Origin: Acanthococcus lagerstroemiae
Lineage: Eukaryota; Arthropoda; Insecta; Hemiptera; Eriococcidae
Assembly (NCBI GenBank): GCA_031841125.1
Contig: CM063109.1
Location: 7,974,321-8,038,320, forward strand
Direction of reading: 5' to 3'
Length of the DNA: 64,000 bases
Shown here: in pieces, positions 21,800-34,900 of the stretch
Position numbering within the stretch: the first letter of the stretch is position 1
Layout of the letters: each line of letters opens with the position of its first letter
Position numbers and translations under genes: made by a program
The notes under the pieces: generated by a model
What the model saw: the letters and a program-made list of their open reading frames with translations, nothing else
The model's database searches: none
Told to the model about the DNA's origin: nothing

Positions 21800-23330
21800 A
21801 GTTGTATGAGAAATTGATCCTGATCCACAAACCGGTGAAAAAAAGGCGATTTAGATAATAGTGCTGGTATCAAACTTGGCGTCTTGACCAAGCAGTTGAA
21901 TTTGTGTTACCAACTACGTTTAACTGCCAGTATGTGGTAACTGCAGTGGGTAAAACTAGGTAGCGTTTCTGGTGCCTGCCACTCATATGATGTGGCCAAT
22001 CGCCTATGTGAATTGTCTAATGATGTATGCACTTTCATCCATGAAAATTGAAACTTGAAAAGTCAGGATTGTGATAATGAGAGTCACAGGTCTACACTGA
22101 AAATATACTTTAGTCAATGACACAAGCGCGTCGGTTGTTGTCAGCGTTTTTGAAACAATCGCCCTGCTTCATTCAACTGCCGTATTAATGTAACAACTGT
22201 TGTTCAGACTTTATTCTTTTCATATTTGTATGCACCGATTTAAAGTTTCGGGTGTGATTTCCGGTATTCAAATCACTATTTTTGAATGGATTCATCTTCC
22301 GATTCGTTCAGATGAGATGTATTGAAAAGAAAGTTCGGAGGGGAGCAGTGGTTGAGTTGAATACTATGTGTATATTCTTGTAAAATATTAATTTAATTAA
22401 TTTGCTTAGGATATACCATTGATATTATGGTGAAATTTTTATGTAGTAATGGCGGAGAACTATTTGGCAACTACCGAATACAATAAATTATATGTAGTTA
22501 TTAGTCCAAGTAGGGATTCACTCAATCGAATTTTATCTCGATTAGAAAATCGATTACAGAAATTAAAAATTCAAACTTGTTTCCATGGATTAAACAATTA
22601 GCCTCTAAAATATTGAAGGGTAAGAAGTTAACTGCCGGAAAATTCCATTCCACATTCTATTTCCAATTGTAAAGAAAAAATATCTTCAATATAGTGAAAA
22701 GGTGAAAACTCACCTTTTTTTTTATCAGTAAAACATCGTTGGGCGGGTTGCTTGCCTGGAATTCGAGAAATTGCTCGCACAGTAATATGTTATTTCAAGA
22801 TCGAGTTGAACAAAAAGCTGTCAATGAACTAGACAGCCATTTGTAAGCTGTCCCATCAGGTGATGAGCAAGTAGTCGGTAAAAAGGTGGGCCAAAAGACA
22901 AACAGTCGGGCCGACAGGTTCCATCACCGAAACAACAATCGAGAGACAAGATCTAGTACTTGGAAGCCAAGATCGCTCAAATTTCTCATACAACTGAGAT
23001 GCATTGTCTTGATGTGAAGTACAGACTATTTCAGTATGAGTGACTCTCCTTCAATCTTATGAACAAAGCAACTTTTCTCGTCGAATTACAGATTTATGTA
23101 TTTTCCTACACATATTTTCAAAAAACCTGAGATATGTTCAGTAGACGAAATTATTTACTCTCGTTCTCGCCCTCACCACCTTTTTGCGGTATCAAGAACG
23201 TTTGTTCAAATTGTTACCAGCCGACCTTCATGTCCAAGGAACTTCTTCTAAATCGAAAATCATTCAAAGAAGCAAAGGCAAAGATGGTGGTGGTGTACAG
23301 GTGGAAAACGCACCAAACGTACAAAACGAT
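21800..23330. other. Intergenic, nothing firm
   Basis: AT-rich with short ORFs. The stretch 22.69-22.73 kb can form a small hairpin (GGTGAAAACTCACC). No gene, RNA or clear transposon recognised. Confidence 0.4.
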
Positions 23331-23339
23331 AAAATAATT

Positions 23340-25165
23340 ATTTCCGAAGAATTTCATCGAAAATCTTCGGGAAAAATCTCCGATGATTTCCAAAGAATTT
23401 CATCAGGAATTTTCGAGAAGATTCCTATGATTTCCGAAGAATTTTATCGAAAATGTTTGGGAAAAATTTCCGATCATTTTCGAAGAATTTCATGGGACAT
23501 TACTGCGGAAAATCTCCGATTATTTCAGAAGAATTTTTTTGGAAATCTTCAGAAAAAATCTCCAATGTTTTCCAAAGAATTTCTTCAAAAATTTTCAGGA
23601 AAATATTCCGATAATTTGTAAAGCATTTCATCGGCATTATTTGGGAAAAAACTCCGATGGTTTTTGGAAGAATTTTATCGAAAATCTTCAGGAATAATCT
23701 CCGATGATTTTTAAGGAATTTCATCAACAATTTTTTGGGGGAACGAATTCCAATAATTTCCGAAGAATTGAGACTATTTTTCACTCATGCGATGGAATCA
23801 GAGATTTTTCCTGAAGATTTCTGATGAAATTCTTCGGAAATCTACCCACAATTTCCGAAAAATTTTATGGAAAATAATTTGAGAAAAATTTCCGGTAACA
23901 TCAAAAAAATGTCATTGGAAATCGTAAATAATCCCCACTAATTTTCGGAGAATATCTTGAGAAAAAATTTCTAACAATTTCCGAAAAATTTTATGAAAAA
24001 TTTTCGGGGAAATAGTCTCAATTCTTCGGGAATCGGAATTTCCCCCCAAAAATTCCCGATGACATTCGTTTAAAATCATGGGAGAGTATTCCTGAAGATT
24101 TTCGATAAAATTCTTTCAAAAACCATCGAAGCCCCCCCCCCCTCCGCGAATATTTCATATAGGATTCTTCAAAAATTATCAGAATATTTTCTCTATGAAT
24201 TTTGATGAAATTTTTTGGAAAACATTGACAATTTTTTCTCAAGACTTCCGATAAGCTTCTTCGTTACCGGAATTTTTTTTTCCAAAAATTTATGATGAAA
24301 TTCCTTAGAAATCGTCGTTGATTTCCAATGAAATTATTCTTTGGAAATCATCGGAGATTTTTCCTGAAGATTTTCGATAAAATCCTTCATAAACTATCGG
24401 AGTTTTTCCCCGAATGTTTACTGTTCAAAAATTATTGGAAAATTGTCTCGAAGAATTTTAATAAAATTTTTTGGAAAACATTGGAAATTCTTTCGAAAGA
24501 TTTCCAATGGGATCCTTCGGAAATTTTCTGAATTTGTTTCCAAAAATTTCCGGTGAAATTCGTTTAAAATCATCGGAGATTCTTCTCGAAGACTTCCAAT
24601 GAAATTATTCTTTGGAAATCATCAGGGATTTTACCTGATGATTTCCGATAAAATTCTTCAAAAACCATCGGATTTTTCCAAAATATTTCTGATAAAATTC
24701 TGTAAAGATTTTCGGAAGATTTTTGAAGAAATTTTTTGGAAAACATTGGAAATTTTCTCTAAAGATTTCCGATAAAATTATCCAGAAGTCATCAGAGATT
24801 GTTCTCAAAGATTTTTGATAAAATTCCTTGGAAATCATCGGAGATTTTCCCCGAACATTTCTGATGAAATTCTTCGGAAATCGTCGATAATTTATCCCAA
24901 AAATTACCGATGAAAATCTCTGGATATCATCGAACCTTTCTTCTGAAGAAATGTTTCAAAAAGCATCAGAGATATTTCTCCATGATTTCCAATGAAATCC
25001 TTTGGTATTGTTGCAGATGTTCCTTAAAATTTTTAACAAAATTCTCCTGAATCATCGGAGATTTTTCTCAGTGATGTTCGATGAAATTCTTCGAAATTTA
25101 TCCGAAATTTTTCCTTAATATTTTCGATAAAATTCTTCGGAAATTATCTTCGAAAATCAAAGGAA
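23340..25165. repeat. Degenerate 46-bp tandem array, mixed orientation
   Basis: About 40 diverged units. The GAAGAATTT block recurs at 23349, 23395, 23439, 23485 and 23531 (steps of 46, 44, 46 and 46 bp). CGGAG recurs at 24352 and 24398. The plus-orientation unit has GAAGAATTTCATCGAAAATC then TTCGGGAAAAATCTCC. Orientation is plus at about 23340-23790, minus near 23800-23850, plus again at about 23855-24020, then minus to the end. Each unit also holds a short internal inverted repeat (GAAGAATTTT...GAAAATCTTC). Long spurious ORFs arise because the period and low stop density favour them. A short C-run lies at 24126-24137. Confidence 0.85.
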
Positions 25166-26376
25166 TCTTCTCGAAGATGAATGATAACTGCATGTGTTTT
25201 TCGAAAAGAAGTCTACTCTGAACTAGATGCATTTTTTCGCGAAAGCTTCATTTTTGAAGTTAACACTCTTCTTTATGCACACACTCTGCAGCTTTTACTA
25301 ATTGTGAAAGTACTCATTTTCAGCTATTCAAATATATTTCCATTTCTATCGTACGTGCATTCCTTGAAAATCTATTGCACGTATTCAAAATGCAAATTAC
25401 CACATTTTCCAAAAGATGAAATATTTTTTTTCTTTTTTGACGACTCTGACTCGACAGCTCATAACAGTTATGTTCAGGGTACTATCTTGAGTGGTTTTAC
25501 ATTTATCACAAATGTAATGTGTGCTTTGTTTGCTGCTATGCGCTCAGCTGACCGCTGAATATAAGTGTCTCAAGTTTTACTCCCAGTTTCTTGTTATCCC
25601 ATCCTTGCCCCTGGCTACCTTCACTCTGACAAAATTGTAATCTAAAGATAAAAAAATACAAAATCATTCTTCTTGTGGAGTGGGGAGATTGACTATCCGA
25701 ATCCAGAAATTCTTCCTCAGGGATTCCTTACTTGCTTGTACGAATTATAATAAATTGAAAGAGAAAACGTTCTAACCGTCCAAGTTTTGCAAACTACCCT
25801 TGATTTTTTCAGCGCCCTTGACCAGATGAGAAGCTCCTCTTTAGTGCACACTTGTTTTTCATGAGAAAACAAACTCCATGTTACGAAATAACGATCATTA
25901 CCCCAGCACTCTCGATAATGAAAATGAACTGTTGCGGAGAGACACGAATATTTCAAATAGGCAAAACACATATTGATTTTCCTTAGCCCTTATAAATATT
26001 ATTGGGCGCTCTACGTCACGGCGGCAGGACCGGCGGGTGTGCGGCATCGTGCGTCGGCCTTCTGGGTGGCGCCAATCGATGAGACGACTTTTCCAGGACT
26101 GTTTACTACACCGTCTCTGTGTCTTTTCGCCGAGTAACTTTCTACCGTTGGTAAAAGCTCGCTCCGTGCTTTTCTGACTTGGCTTTCGTTTTTCGTTAGT
26201 GTTCGGTATTTCATGTATTGCCATATTTACGGATGCTGATCGAACCCTGAAGTATCCGTGGCGTGTTCGAGAATACCGAGTCGCAGTATGGGTCGAGTAA
26301 AACGTCATTGAATACTCGAACGCGGATGTGCGTCGTTATTAATTAACACTGGACTGAAAGTTGGTTTGCCGATATC
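25166..26376. other. RUFY upstream region, probable promoter and leader
   Basis: 25.17-25.97 kb holds only chance ORFs. From about 26000 to 26376 the sequence becomes CpG-rich (CGTCACGGCGG, GGCGCCAATCGATGAGACG) before the RUFY start codon. That change in composition suggests the promoter and 5' leader. No TATA box was identified, and the transcription start is unknown. Confidence 0.4.
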
Positions 26377-29300
26377 ATGGAAGGTGGCAGCGCCCAGGAT
26401 ACAATTTACCTGTGCAATTTCAAAGTGTCCGTCGATGGCGAGTGGCTGTGTTTGCGTGAAGTGGACGAGATGCAGGGGAAGCCAGTCGATTCGTATCCGG
26501 AATTGAGGACTCCGTCACCCATCGACACTCATTTTCTTATGCGTAGGTTGATCGAGACGTTTATTCGGGGGGTGTTAGTCCTGGCTTGCCAAGTTTGAAG
26601 GGGAGAAAAAACAAACCGCTGCAAATGCGTTGACGATTTGCTTAAAGTGGCTGATCCAGCCTCGCTAAGTTTACCTCAAAAAAATCAGGTTACCCGGTAT
26701 TTTCACCGCTTATTCGGGTTCGCAACGTGCCCTCAAACTCATTAAACTTGATCAGCTCTGTCAAAATCATCCGCTTGAAGACTTCCATGTGTTATCTTCT
26801 GACCTCCGATTCTATTGCGTCGTATTATAAAGATGTATGCTTGTGTTTTCAGCTCGAGATCCGGTCATCATCGAGAGACGTAATTTGGTAAATATTTCAA
26901 AACTGATCGTGAAAGAACTGATCGAGACGTCAATGAAATTTGGCCGTATGTTGGATTCGGATCACTTGACGTTGCAGCATTTCTTCATCGTGTTAGAACA
27001 CGTTCTCAGACATGGACTGCGTCCTAAAAAGGTGCATTATTGATTATTAAAAAGTACAGGAGTCAGTGTTGGTTTCTGGGGGGAGGGAGAAGCTATAGCC
27101 ATAATCAGGTCAATACCATAATATCCACCCCCGTAGACGAATTTTGATATCGGACTTGCTTGGAAGCGTTATAAAAGTCCTGAACGAGTTGTGAAAAGAC
27201 ATCGAGTCTCCGATAGAAACCTTAACGAATCCTGAAACCAGTGTAGAAGAATTCTTCTTCTTCAGGCACCATATCCGATGCCGGACGTTGGCGGTCGTGG
27301 TTTCTAACGACAATGGGTAGGTTAGACGCGGTAGTTTGCCCTTGCTTTCCCCTCGGTTTTGTCGCAGTAGAGTTTTCTTTCTGTGTGTCAAGGAGTGTGT
27401 AGCCGTAGTTCGCTAACTTGCAACGTGTTTCATGACGTTGAGTAAGCTGTCCACGACGTGCACACGCACAATACCAATCTTTCTGATCTGGTGGTAACAC
27501 GTCCTGCGATTGTAATGCCTTGTTCGTGTAAACTGGTTGGGGTTACGGGATGCGTTGTTTTCACTTCGATTGCTACTGTAGTCGCTGTGTTCGATGGGAT
27601 GACAGTGGGTGTATTTGAATGTCACTAGTCTTTCGGCGTTGGTGGAACTCGAACCCGAGACGCAAGGATTGCGAAGTGGGCACGTTACCATTTGGCCACA
27701 CAGCGACCCTAAAAGAGTCTTAATAATATCAGTGGTTAATGAGAGGTTTCCGATACAGTGTTGGTAACATTATATGTGTGGCTTGGTGGCTGAGTGGATT
27801 CAAACGCTGCCTCCTAAACCACGGTACGCGAGTTCGAATCCCAGTACAGACGGCGAATTTTAAAGATTAAAATATGATGAGAAAACAATAGAATACACGA
27901 ATATATGAACAACTCTAACATCCGACCAAGCCACACCAATTGTAGCAAGAGGTGGAGTTCAGTCTCATTGTTCCGCCGGAATTCAAAAAGACTACAGCTG
28001 GGTTAGCCACACCTATAGACTACTAACACCTGACTAGTCTGGTGTGCCATGCGGAAAAACTCTTCCATAACCATTCCCCAGTGACGGCTTGTCACCAAGG
28101 GGAATTACACTATAACCCTTGTATCAAATATAATTGATCAAGGAGGCCTATGTCCCAATGGGTGGATCGAAACATCTGTTTCAAGGCTTTATTAAATAAA
28201 TAAATAAAAAATAAATAAATAAATAAATGATATGTATGATAGTTTATCAAATTGCTCATAGTGTGCACGTTATAATCACGGTCTTCGGCCCCTCTCCGTC
28301 CATTTTTGGGCATACGCCTCCCCCGCTTTGGCCCAACGGTTGCGAACCCTCGCAGCCCTTCCTCAGGCTATTCCGCCGTATTGGATAATTTCATCTTCGC
28401 ATCTTCTTCTGGGTCTACCTCTGTTTCTCCTTCCCTCGTATGGCGTCCACTCCAGCAACCTTCTTTCCCACCTGTCCTCTTCGTTCCTTTGGATGTGGCC
28501 AGCGTAGTTCATTTTTAGTGTTTCAATTGTATACCTTATGTTCTTCGTTCCTGTTATTTTTCTTATTGTTGAAGTTTTTATTTTATCCTTAAGGTTTGTT
28601 CCTGTGATACTCCGTTCCGTGGCCAGTTGAGTTTTGTGGATTTTTTCAAGATGTGTTACTGTTGGTGCCCATGTCTGAGCATTTCAAGTTAGGGATGGGA
28701 AGGTGCACGGCTCCAGGAGGTCGCTTTCAAGTTCATTGGTAGTTTGTCTTTATACTGACTTCTAGCTTTTGCCGTTCTCGTTGCAATTTCCCCATCCAGT
28801 CTGTCTTGAAAGGCTATTTTTTGGCCAAGGTACGTTATTTCTAGTGAAGAGTTTATTGTCTCACCTTGGAAAATAATTCTAGCATTCTAGAAAGAAGAAC
28901 TGTTTTTTTAATATTTATTTTTAAGTCAGCTTTTTTACTAGCTGTTTCAAATTCTCTAGTCATTTTCTGAAGGTCGTCCAAATATGGGGGAAGTAGTGTC
29001 ACATCATCTGCAAATCTCAGGTCACACAGAAATTCTCCATTAATTTTGACACTCTTGTTTTCCCATCCCATTTCCCAAAATACTTCCTCGATAATGCAGT
29101 TGAATAGATTTGGGGAGAGGAGATCGCCCTGCTTTACTCCCCTTTCAATTTTAAATTTTGGTCCAATTTCATCTAGCTTGATGTGTGCATTTGCCCCCTT
29201 GTACATATTTTCATAATGTTTATAAAGTTTTGTGAAATCTCCTAACGCATGTGTGCCTTTTAAAGGTATGACAAGTTGACAGTGTCGAATGCCTTTTCGA

Positions 29301-31949
29301 AGTTAATAAATAGTATGTTGTAGATTCAAGTTATATTCGTTGGATTTTTCTATCACTTGATTAATCGTGAATAAATGATCAGTTGTTGAATGGTTTTTCC
29401 TAAATCCCGCTTATTCTAAGCTTTGTGCCATGTCTAGGTACATCCTATTTTCAAGTATTTTTGAAAATACGATACTTAACAAATATTTGAAACTTATTGA
29501 TCGGTAATTACTTATGTCGTCGCTATTCCCTAGACTTTTAGAGAGTCTTAAAGAGCATTGAAGTGTCTTGACTAGTTTTTATGAGTCTTAGTGTCTTTTA
29601 TATAGAATTCTCCAGAGTGTTACACTAGTATAGATGAATTTTAAAAAGTCTTATGATCTTATCTGAAGCCTTTGCCATGCGAGTGCCTTTTTTACTTAAG
29701 CGAGGATGTTTGGAAATATGTGTTCACGGGCCAGTCTATCGTCAGTGGTTTACACTTACCTTACTATGAAGGATTTTAAGACTAAATTATGCTTAATATG
29801 GTAATGGTTGTCTTGTGGGTTTATTGTGTTCTGTCTTTCTAAACAAATCACTACTGATGAGCTAACCCCCGAAAGCGTTTTGCCAACTACATTTACTACT
29901 TGAGCGAAGAAGGCATTATCACTACAAAGATTAACATTTCATTCACGCCTGAACCAAGTATGCAATCTCGTCTTGAAGAGTCTTGAGCCTATAAATCACA
30001 GACAGTCTTATATAAATTTTGAATAATTTTAACGAGCCTTGAACAAGTCTACGAGTGTCGTAAGCACTTTTGCGGCCATTAAAAAGTCTTAGCACTCAAT
30101 TTCCCGGAAGAAGGTTGAATGGTGTTCTGATAGACGTTGAAAGTTTGCCAAAAACTGTGTAGTTGGGAATCTCGTAACTTAAATGAATTTTGTAGTTAAT
30201 TTCGAAAATATTTTCAATTTTAACCTTGCCAGAAAATTTGTCAGGAGCACGTGTCGTTCAAAAAGCATTTCTCGCTTATCCACTCAATAGTGCGAAAACG
30301 AGTCAGTTCTGAAACATTCTGAATTATTCCTCTGTCAGGATTGCTTCTTATAGCCGCTGCTACCTGTATCCCCTGTTTCATTAACGTTGTTTCTTTTCCA
30401 TATGTAGGGATTGCTTGGCCCGAAAAAGGAACTGTGGGATATTTTGCAAACAGTGGAAAAACTTGATCCTGAGGCGCAGGATATGACTTCGAGTATTCGT
30501 GATTTACCAACCGTCAGGTAAAGCTAGTGTTTCAAGCTCATCTCTTACAGACAGGGCCGCCAAGAAGGGGGAAGGGTACTTTTCCCCGGGGCCCTCAGAG
30601 TCACAGAAATTATATATTATCAAATAGACAATATTATGCCAAATAATTTCAGCGTAGGCCCGCAGATTTTTCCCCCGGGCCTGGTTTGGCTCTTGGCGGC
30701 CCTGCTTACAGATATAGTTACATTAATTAATGATTATTAGTGTTTGTTTCGAGTCTTCATTAATGTTGCAAAATGTTACAGGACACATATGGGTCGAGCT
30801 CGTGCATGGCTCAGGGTAGCTTTAATGCAGAAGAAATTGGCTGACTATATGAAAGTGTTGATCGATAATCGAGATGCAGTGCTGGCGGAGTATTTCGAAC
30901 CAGACGCCTTGATGATGAGTGAAGAGGCTATCGTCATAATCGGGTTGCTCGTTGGTTTGAATGTGATCGACTGTAATTTATGTATCAAAGTGAGTCAACG
31001 TATATTATTTTAAAAGCATTAGTTCACTGCCTGTTGATCATAATTGCAATGTGCTGGTTTGTTTCTATGAATAATGTGTGAATGATATCCAGGAAGAAGA
31101 CTTAGACTGTGAGCAAGGTGTTATCGATTTTTCATTGTATTTGAGATCAAATTACCAGAATAATAACGTTGCTGAAACACCGGATAGTGACGTTGAATAC
31201 GATAACATGAGCACCGTTCTGGATCAGAAGAATTACATAGAAGAATTGAATCGGCATTTAAAGTTAGTACTGAACAGTCGTTATGTGATGTAGTTTAGCA
31301 ATAGCTTCGTGGGTTTGTACTCATGCGTGAACATAAAATGGATGATGGAGAAAAGTTTGGCACCCGGCAGTATCCTCTCCTGTACTCTTGGACTGGTGTA
31401 ATTAGAGCTAATTGTAACCGCTAAGACGTGCGTGTGGAATTAGGTATTCAACAACCTGTTGTCAGTTAGTGTCAGCTTGACCTCTGTTGGGTACCGAGTT
31501 TATATAAATCTAGACGGCATGATTACGCGTGAATTTCATTCAACTATTATGCTGCAACTGTAAAATGGTTACTTTTTCCACATTCCACGAGACCCTAGAA
31601 TACCTCAAAAAGCATCCCTCTCTAGAAGGCCGAACGGTGAACTGAATTACATAATTTCTTGTCCGAAAGCTGCTGCCCTCTGTCAGCAAACATTTCATCT
31701 TTCACCATTCTTCCCCTAGTGAGCTGCGTTTTTAGCATTATCAAAGAATTTCGTTTAAAAAAATACGTTCAGCAAGCAAATCGACGAGAGTGATAAATGA
31801 AAAAAGAATCAACCCCGTAGAGAAGAAGCGTGTGCCATCTTTTTTTCTGCTTATTATGGAACTGTTCTGAATGTTATGCTCAAAGTGGTTTCTCTGCGTG
31901 AATGACCTCATTTTTACATAAAGCTTGACTTAAATGTATGGGTTCACTC

Positions 31950-31980
<31 letters not shown>

Positions 31981-34900
31981 GTCTACAACATTACGGAAAA
32001 CTTGTTCCCAGATTCATTATGCCATGCACCATGGAACACGGGGTCTTGTACCGTGGAACATATTTATAACTAAAATTGTTTAAAAATGAAATAATAAGGC
32101 GTAGTAAATTCATTTCAATTCAAAATGTTGATTTTTCTTTGACTCCAAACTTCTTAGCAGCCGCACCTAATGACAATTTTTGTTATGATCTGTACTGGCG
32201 ACCGTTTCCACTGTTGCTGCTTCCATACTAGATGCATTCACAGGAGTCCTTTTTGCTCCTTCTTTTCTCCAAGGCATGTTCAATCACTGAAAAAGAAATG
32301 AACATAGTCAATATCACAAAAATGACCGGAAAAAATGATAACATTCATGTTGCATGGTACATTACCTCGTGAAGATAGTATGTAATTAATATTTAAATTT
32401 GTATCGAGATAATGATGTAGTTGTGATACTTACCATGAAGTTCAATTCAATATGCCTTTATTATATAAATATAATATGAAGGATAAAAACTCACATTTGC
32501 CATTTTACTTCAGGAGCACAAATAGGCAAAATACTGTACACGGGTGCAGGAATATCTTTGCTGCGCCTGTGAATGTGCGATATGTATAACATACTCCACG
32601 TACAGTATTTTGCTTATTTGCGCATTTGAAGTAAAATGGCAAATGTGAGTTTTGATTCTCTACCCTTCATATACTAAACCTTCGAGGTTAAGTTGCCCTC
32701 TGCTGGGCAAAGGCCTCTCTCAAGCGCGTCCATTCCCCTCTATTCCATGTAATTTTTTGGTAATTCCGGTGTTTTAACATTTTGTCAATCTCATCCTTTC
32801 ATCTGGTTCTTTGTTTCCCCTTTTTTCTACCCCCCCCCCTCCTTCAGAAACCAGTCCGAGGGTAATTTTTCCCATCGGTTGGTGTTCATCCTAGCCAGGT
32901 GTTTCGCCCAATCCCACTTCAGCCTCCTTATCGCGTGTAGGAAGTTTGGGTTGTACTTGAGCTAATTTTTTTATTATCCCTCTTAATACCCAGAATATTG
33001 CTCTTTCCATGTTATTTTGATAGGTTTCTATTTTTTTTTCTTTTTCTTTTTGTTTGGTAAGCGACCAGGTTTGACACTCGCATGACAAGGTGGGGAAGAG
33101 GCAGCTGTTCAGAATTGAAAAAATTGCCTTTAAAAATTGTTTTCAAATATCATAATTTTTTCCAAGAGTTAGCTGTTCTCGTATCAAATTTCAAGTTTTT
33201 AGTTTTATTAAATGTGATCATTTGCCCTAAATATTTAATTTCTTGTACCAACTCTATCTTTTTCCCATTATAAGCCTGAGTTTCCCCGTTTTTGTTTGAT
33301 AGAATTTTTCTTTTTCCGTGTTAATTTGTAGCCCCGCGTTCTTCCCTCTCGCCAGTTTGATTATCATGTTTTTCAACTCTTCTTCTGATCCTGTGATCAA
33401 TGCGATTTCGTCCGCAAATCTTAGATTATTCAGTCTATTTCCATTTATTAAAAGTCCTTTGTTTTCCCAGTTCATCTCCCTGATTACCTCTTCCAGAGCC
33501 GCATTGAATAGAATTGGAGACAGAGGGTCGCCCTGTTGTACCCTTCTATCCACGGCAAAGTATCGGACCCGATCGTTCTGTGACTATTATCGCTTTCAGA
33601 TCTGAATACGTATCGTTGATTAGTGAGATGAGTTTGCCTTGGACCCCTTGTCTATGTAATGTGTTGATTAAAAAATTGTGTTTTAGAGAGTCGAAAGCCT
33701 TCTCATAATCCACAAAAACCAAATGTAATTCAATTTGGTGTTCCCCTGTTTTTTCCAGAGTTTGTTTTAGCGTGTGCAGGTGTGATATAGTTGAAAAGCC
33801 TCTTCTAAAGCCTGCTTGTTCAATTGGTTGGTTTACGTTAAGCTGTTTATTGATTCTGGTTTCTATTAATTTTGAGAAAATTCTTGATACGGTTAGGCTA
33901 AGGCTTATTGGTCTATAGTTTATAGTTTTGATATTGTGTTTGTACCCTTTTTGGTATAATAGAATTATGTCCGATTTTTCCATTCAGATGAGATTTTGTT
34001 TTTAATGTTATCATTGGAATCTGTCTGTTTTGCCCCTGAATTCCGCGATTTTGCTTTTCCATTTCCTATTGATTACGAAATCCACCCCTTTTTGTCTTCC
34101 CGTCTGTCCAAAATAACAGAATAGATTTCCCTTTTTTGTTTCCAGAACAGTACCTCCTTCCCTTTTATCTCAGCAATGCATAAAATGTCGATTTTGCCCC
34201 TTTCAAAAGCATCCTCTAATTCCGTTAAATTTTCTTCTTTTTTTAAAGTGCCAAAACTTCATCGATTTATATGCAAAATTTCTTTTTAACCTAAAAAATA
34301 TACTTACTTTTCGTTTTTTTTTTATTTCTTGTTACTTTGTAAAAGGCTTGGCAATCAGCAACAATCTCATCGTAGATAGGAAGTTACAGTCAGAGTTGGA
34401 AAGCAATTTAATAATGCTTTCTTTTTTGGATTTTGCCTTTGACCTTGAAAGATGAAACTTTTGGTTTTCGCTCTTTCAACCCTTGTTTTCTTTTCCAGAA
34501 CCACCTGCGCTTTTCGCTTAAAGTTTTTTTACTTTTAATATTTTTGAAAAAAAAACAAAAAAAAACAATCATTAATGCTTTCACGTTTGGATTTTGCTTC
34601 TGACCTTGAAAGATAAAACTTTTGACTTTTGGTTTTTCACTCTTTCAACATTATTTCTTTTACTTTTCGCTTGAAACTTTTCGTTTTTCAGTTTCTTTCC
34701 ATCTGCGGTTACAGTTCGAATCTATATCAAGTTTTTTTTTTATTTTTTTATTTGCCACCGGACGGTGTCCAAGTTGCTGAACAACTGTGTCTTCCATAGT
34801 ACTGTACACGCCTCTCCTTTACATGTCGATGCCTTAGTGCGAAATTGCCGTATCTGCAAAATGACATTTTTTACAGAAGTGCTAAAAGAACATTTGGACG

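Noticed and set aside
23184..23621. 145-codon ORF as a protein gene
   Set aside because: It is made almost entirely of translated 46-bp repeat units and has no independent support.
23340..25165. CRISPR-like array
   Set aside because: The units touch without unique spacers, diverge strongly and change orientation, and the locus is eukaryotic. It is a minisatellite.
25181..25558. 125-codon ORF as a gene
   Set aside because: It is hydrophobic and T-rich in composition, without known motifs or splice context. Probably chance.
27635..27707. tRNA gene on the minus strand
   Set aside because: There is no matching acceptor stem, and the tRNA-like part runs into a long unrelated body. It is a SINE head.
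27781..27855. tRNA gene
   Set aside because: A and B boxes are present, but the acceptor arm does not pair, and a long body with an AAAT tail follows. It is a SINE head.
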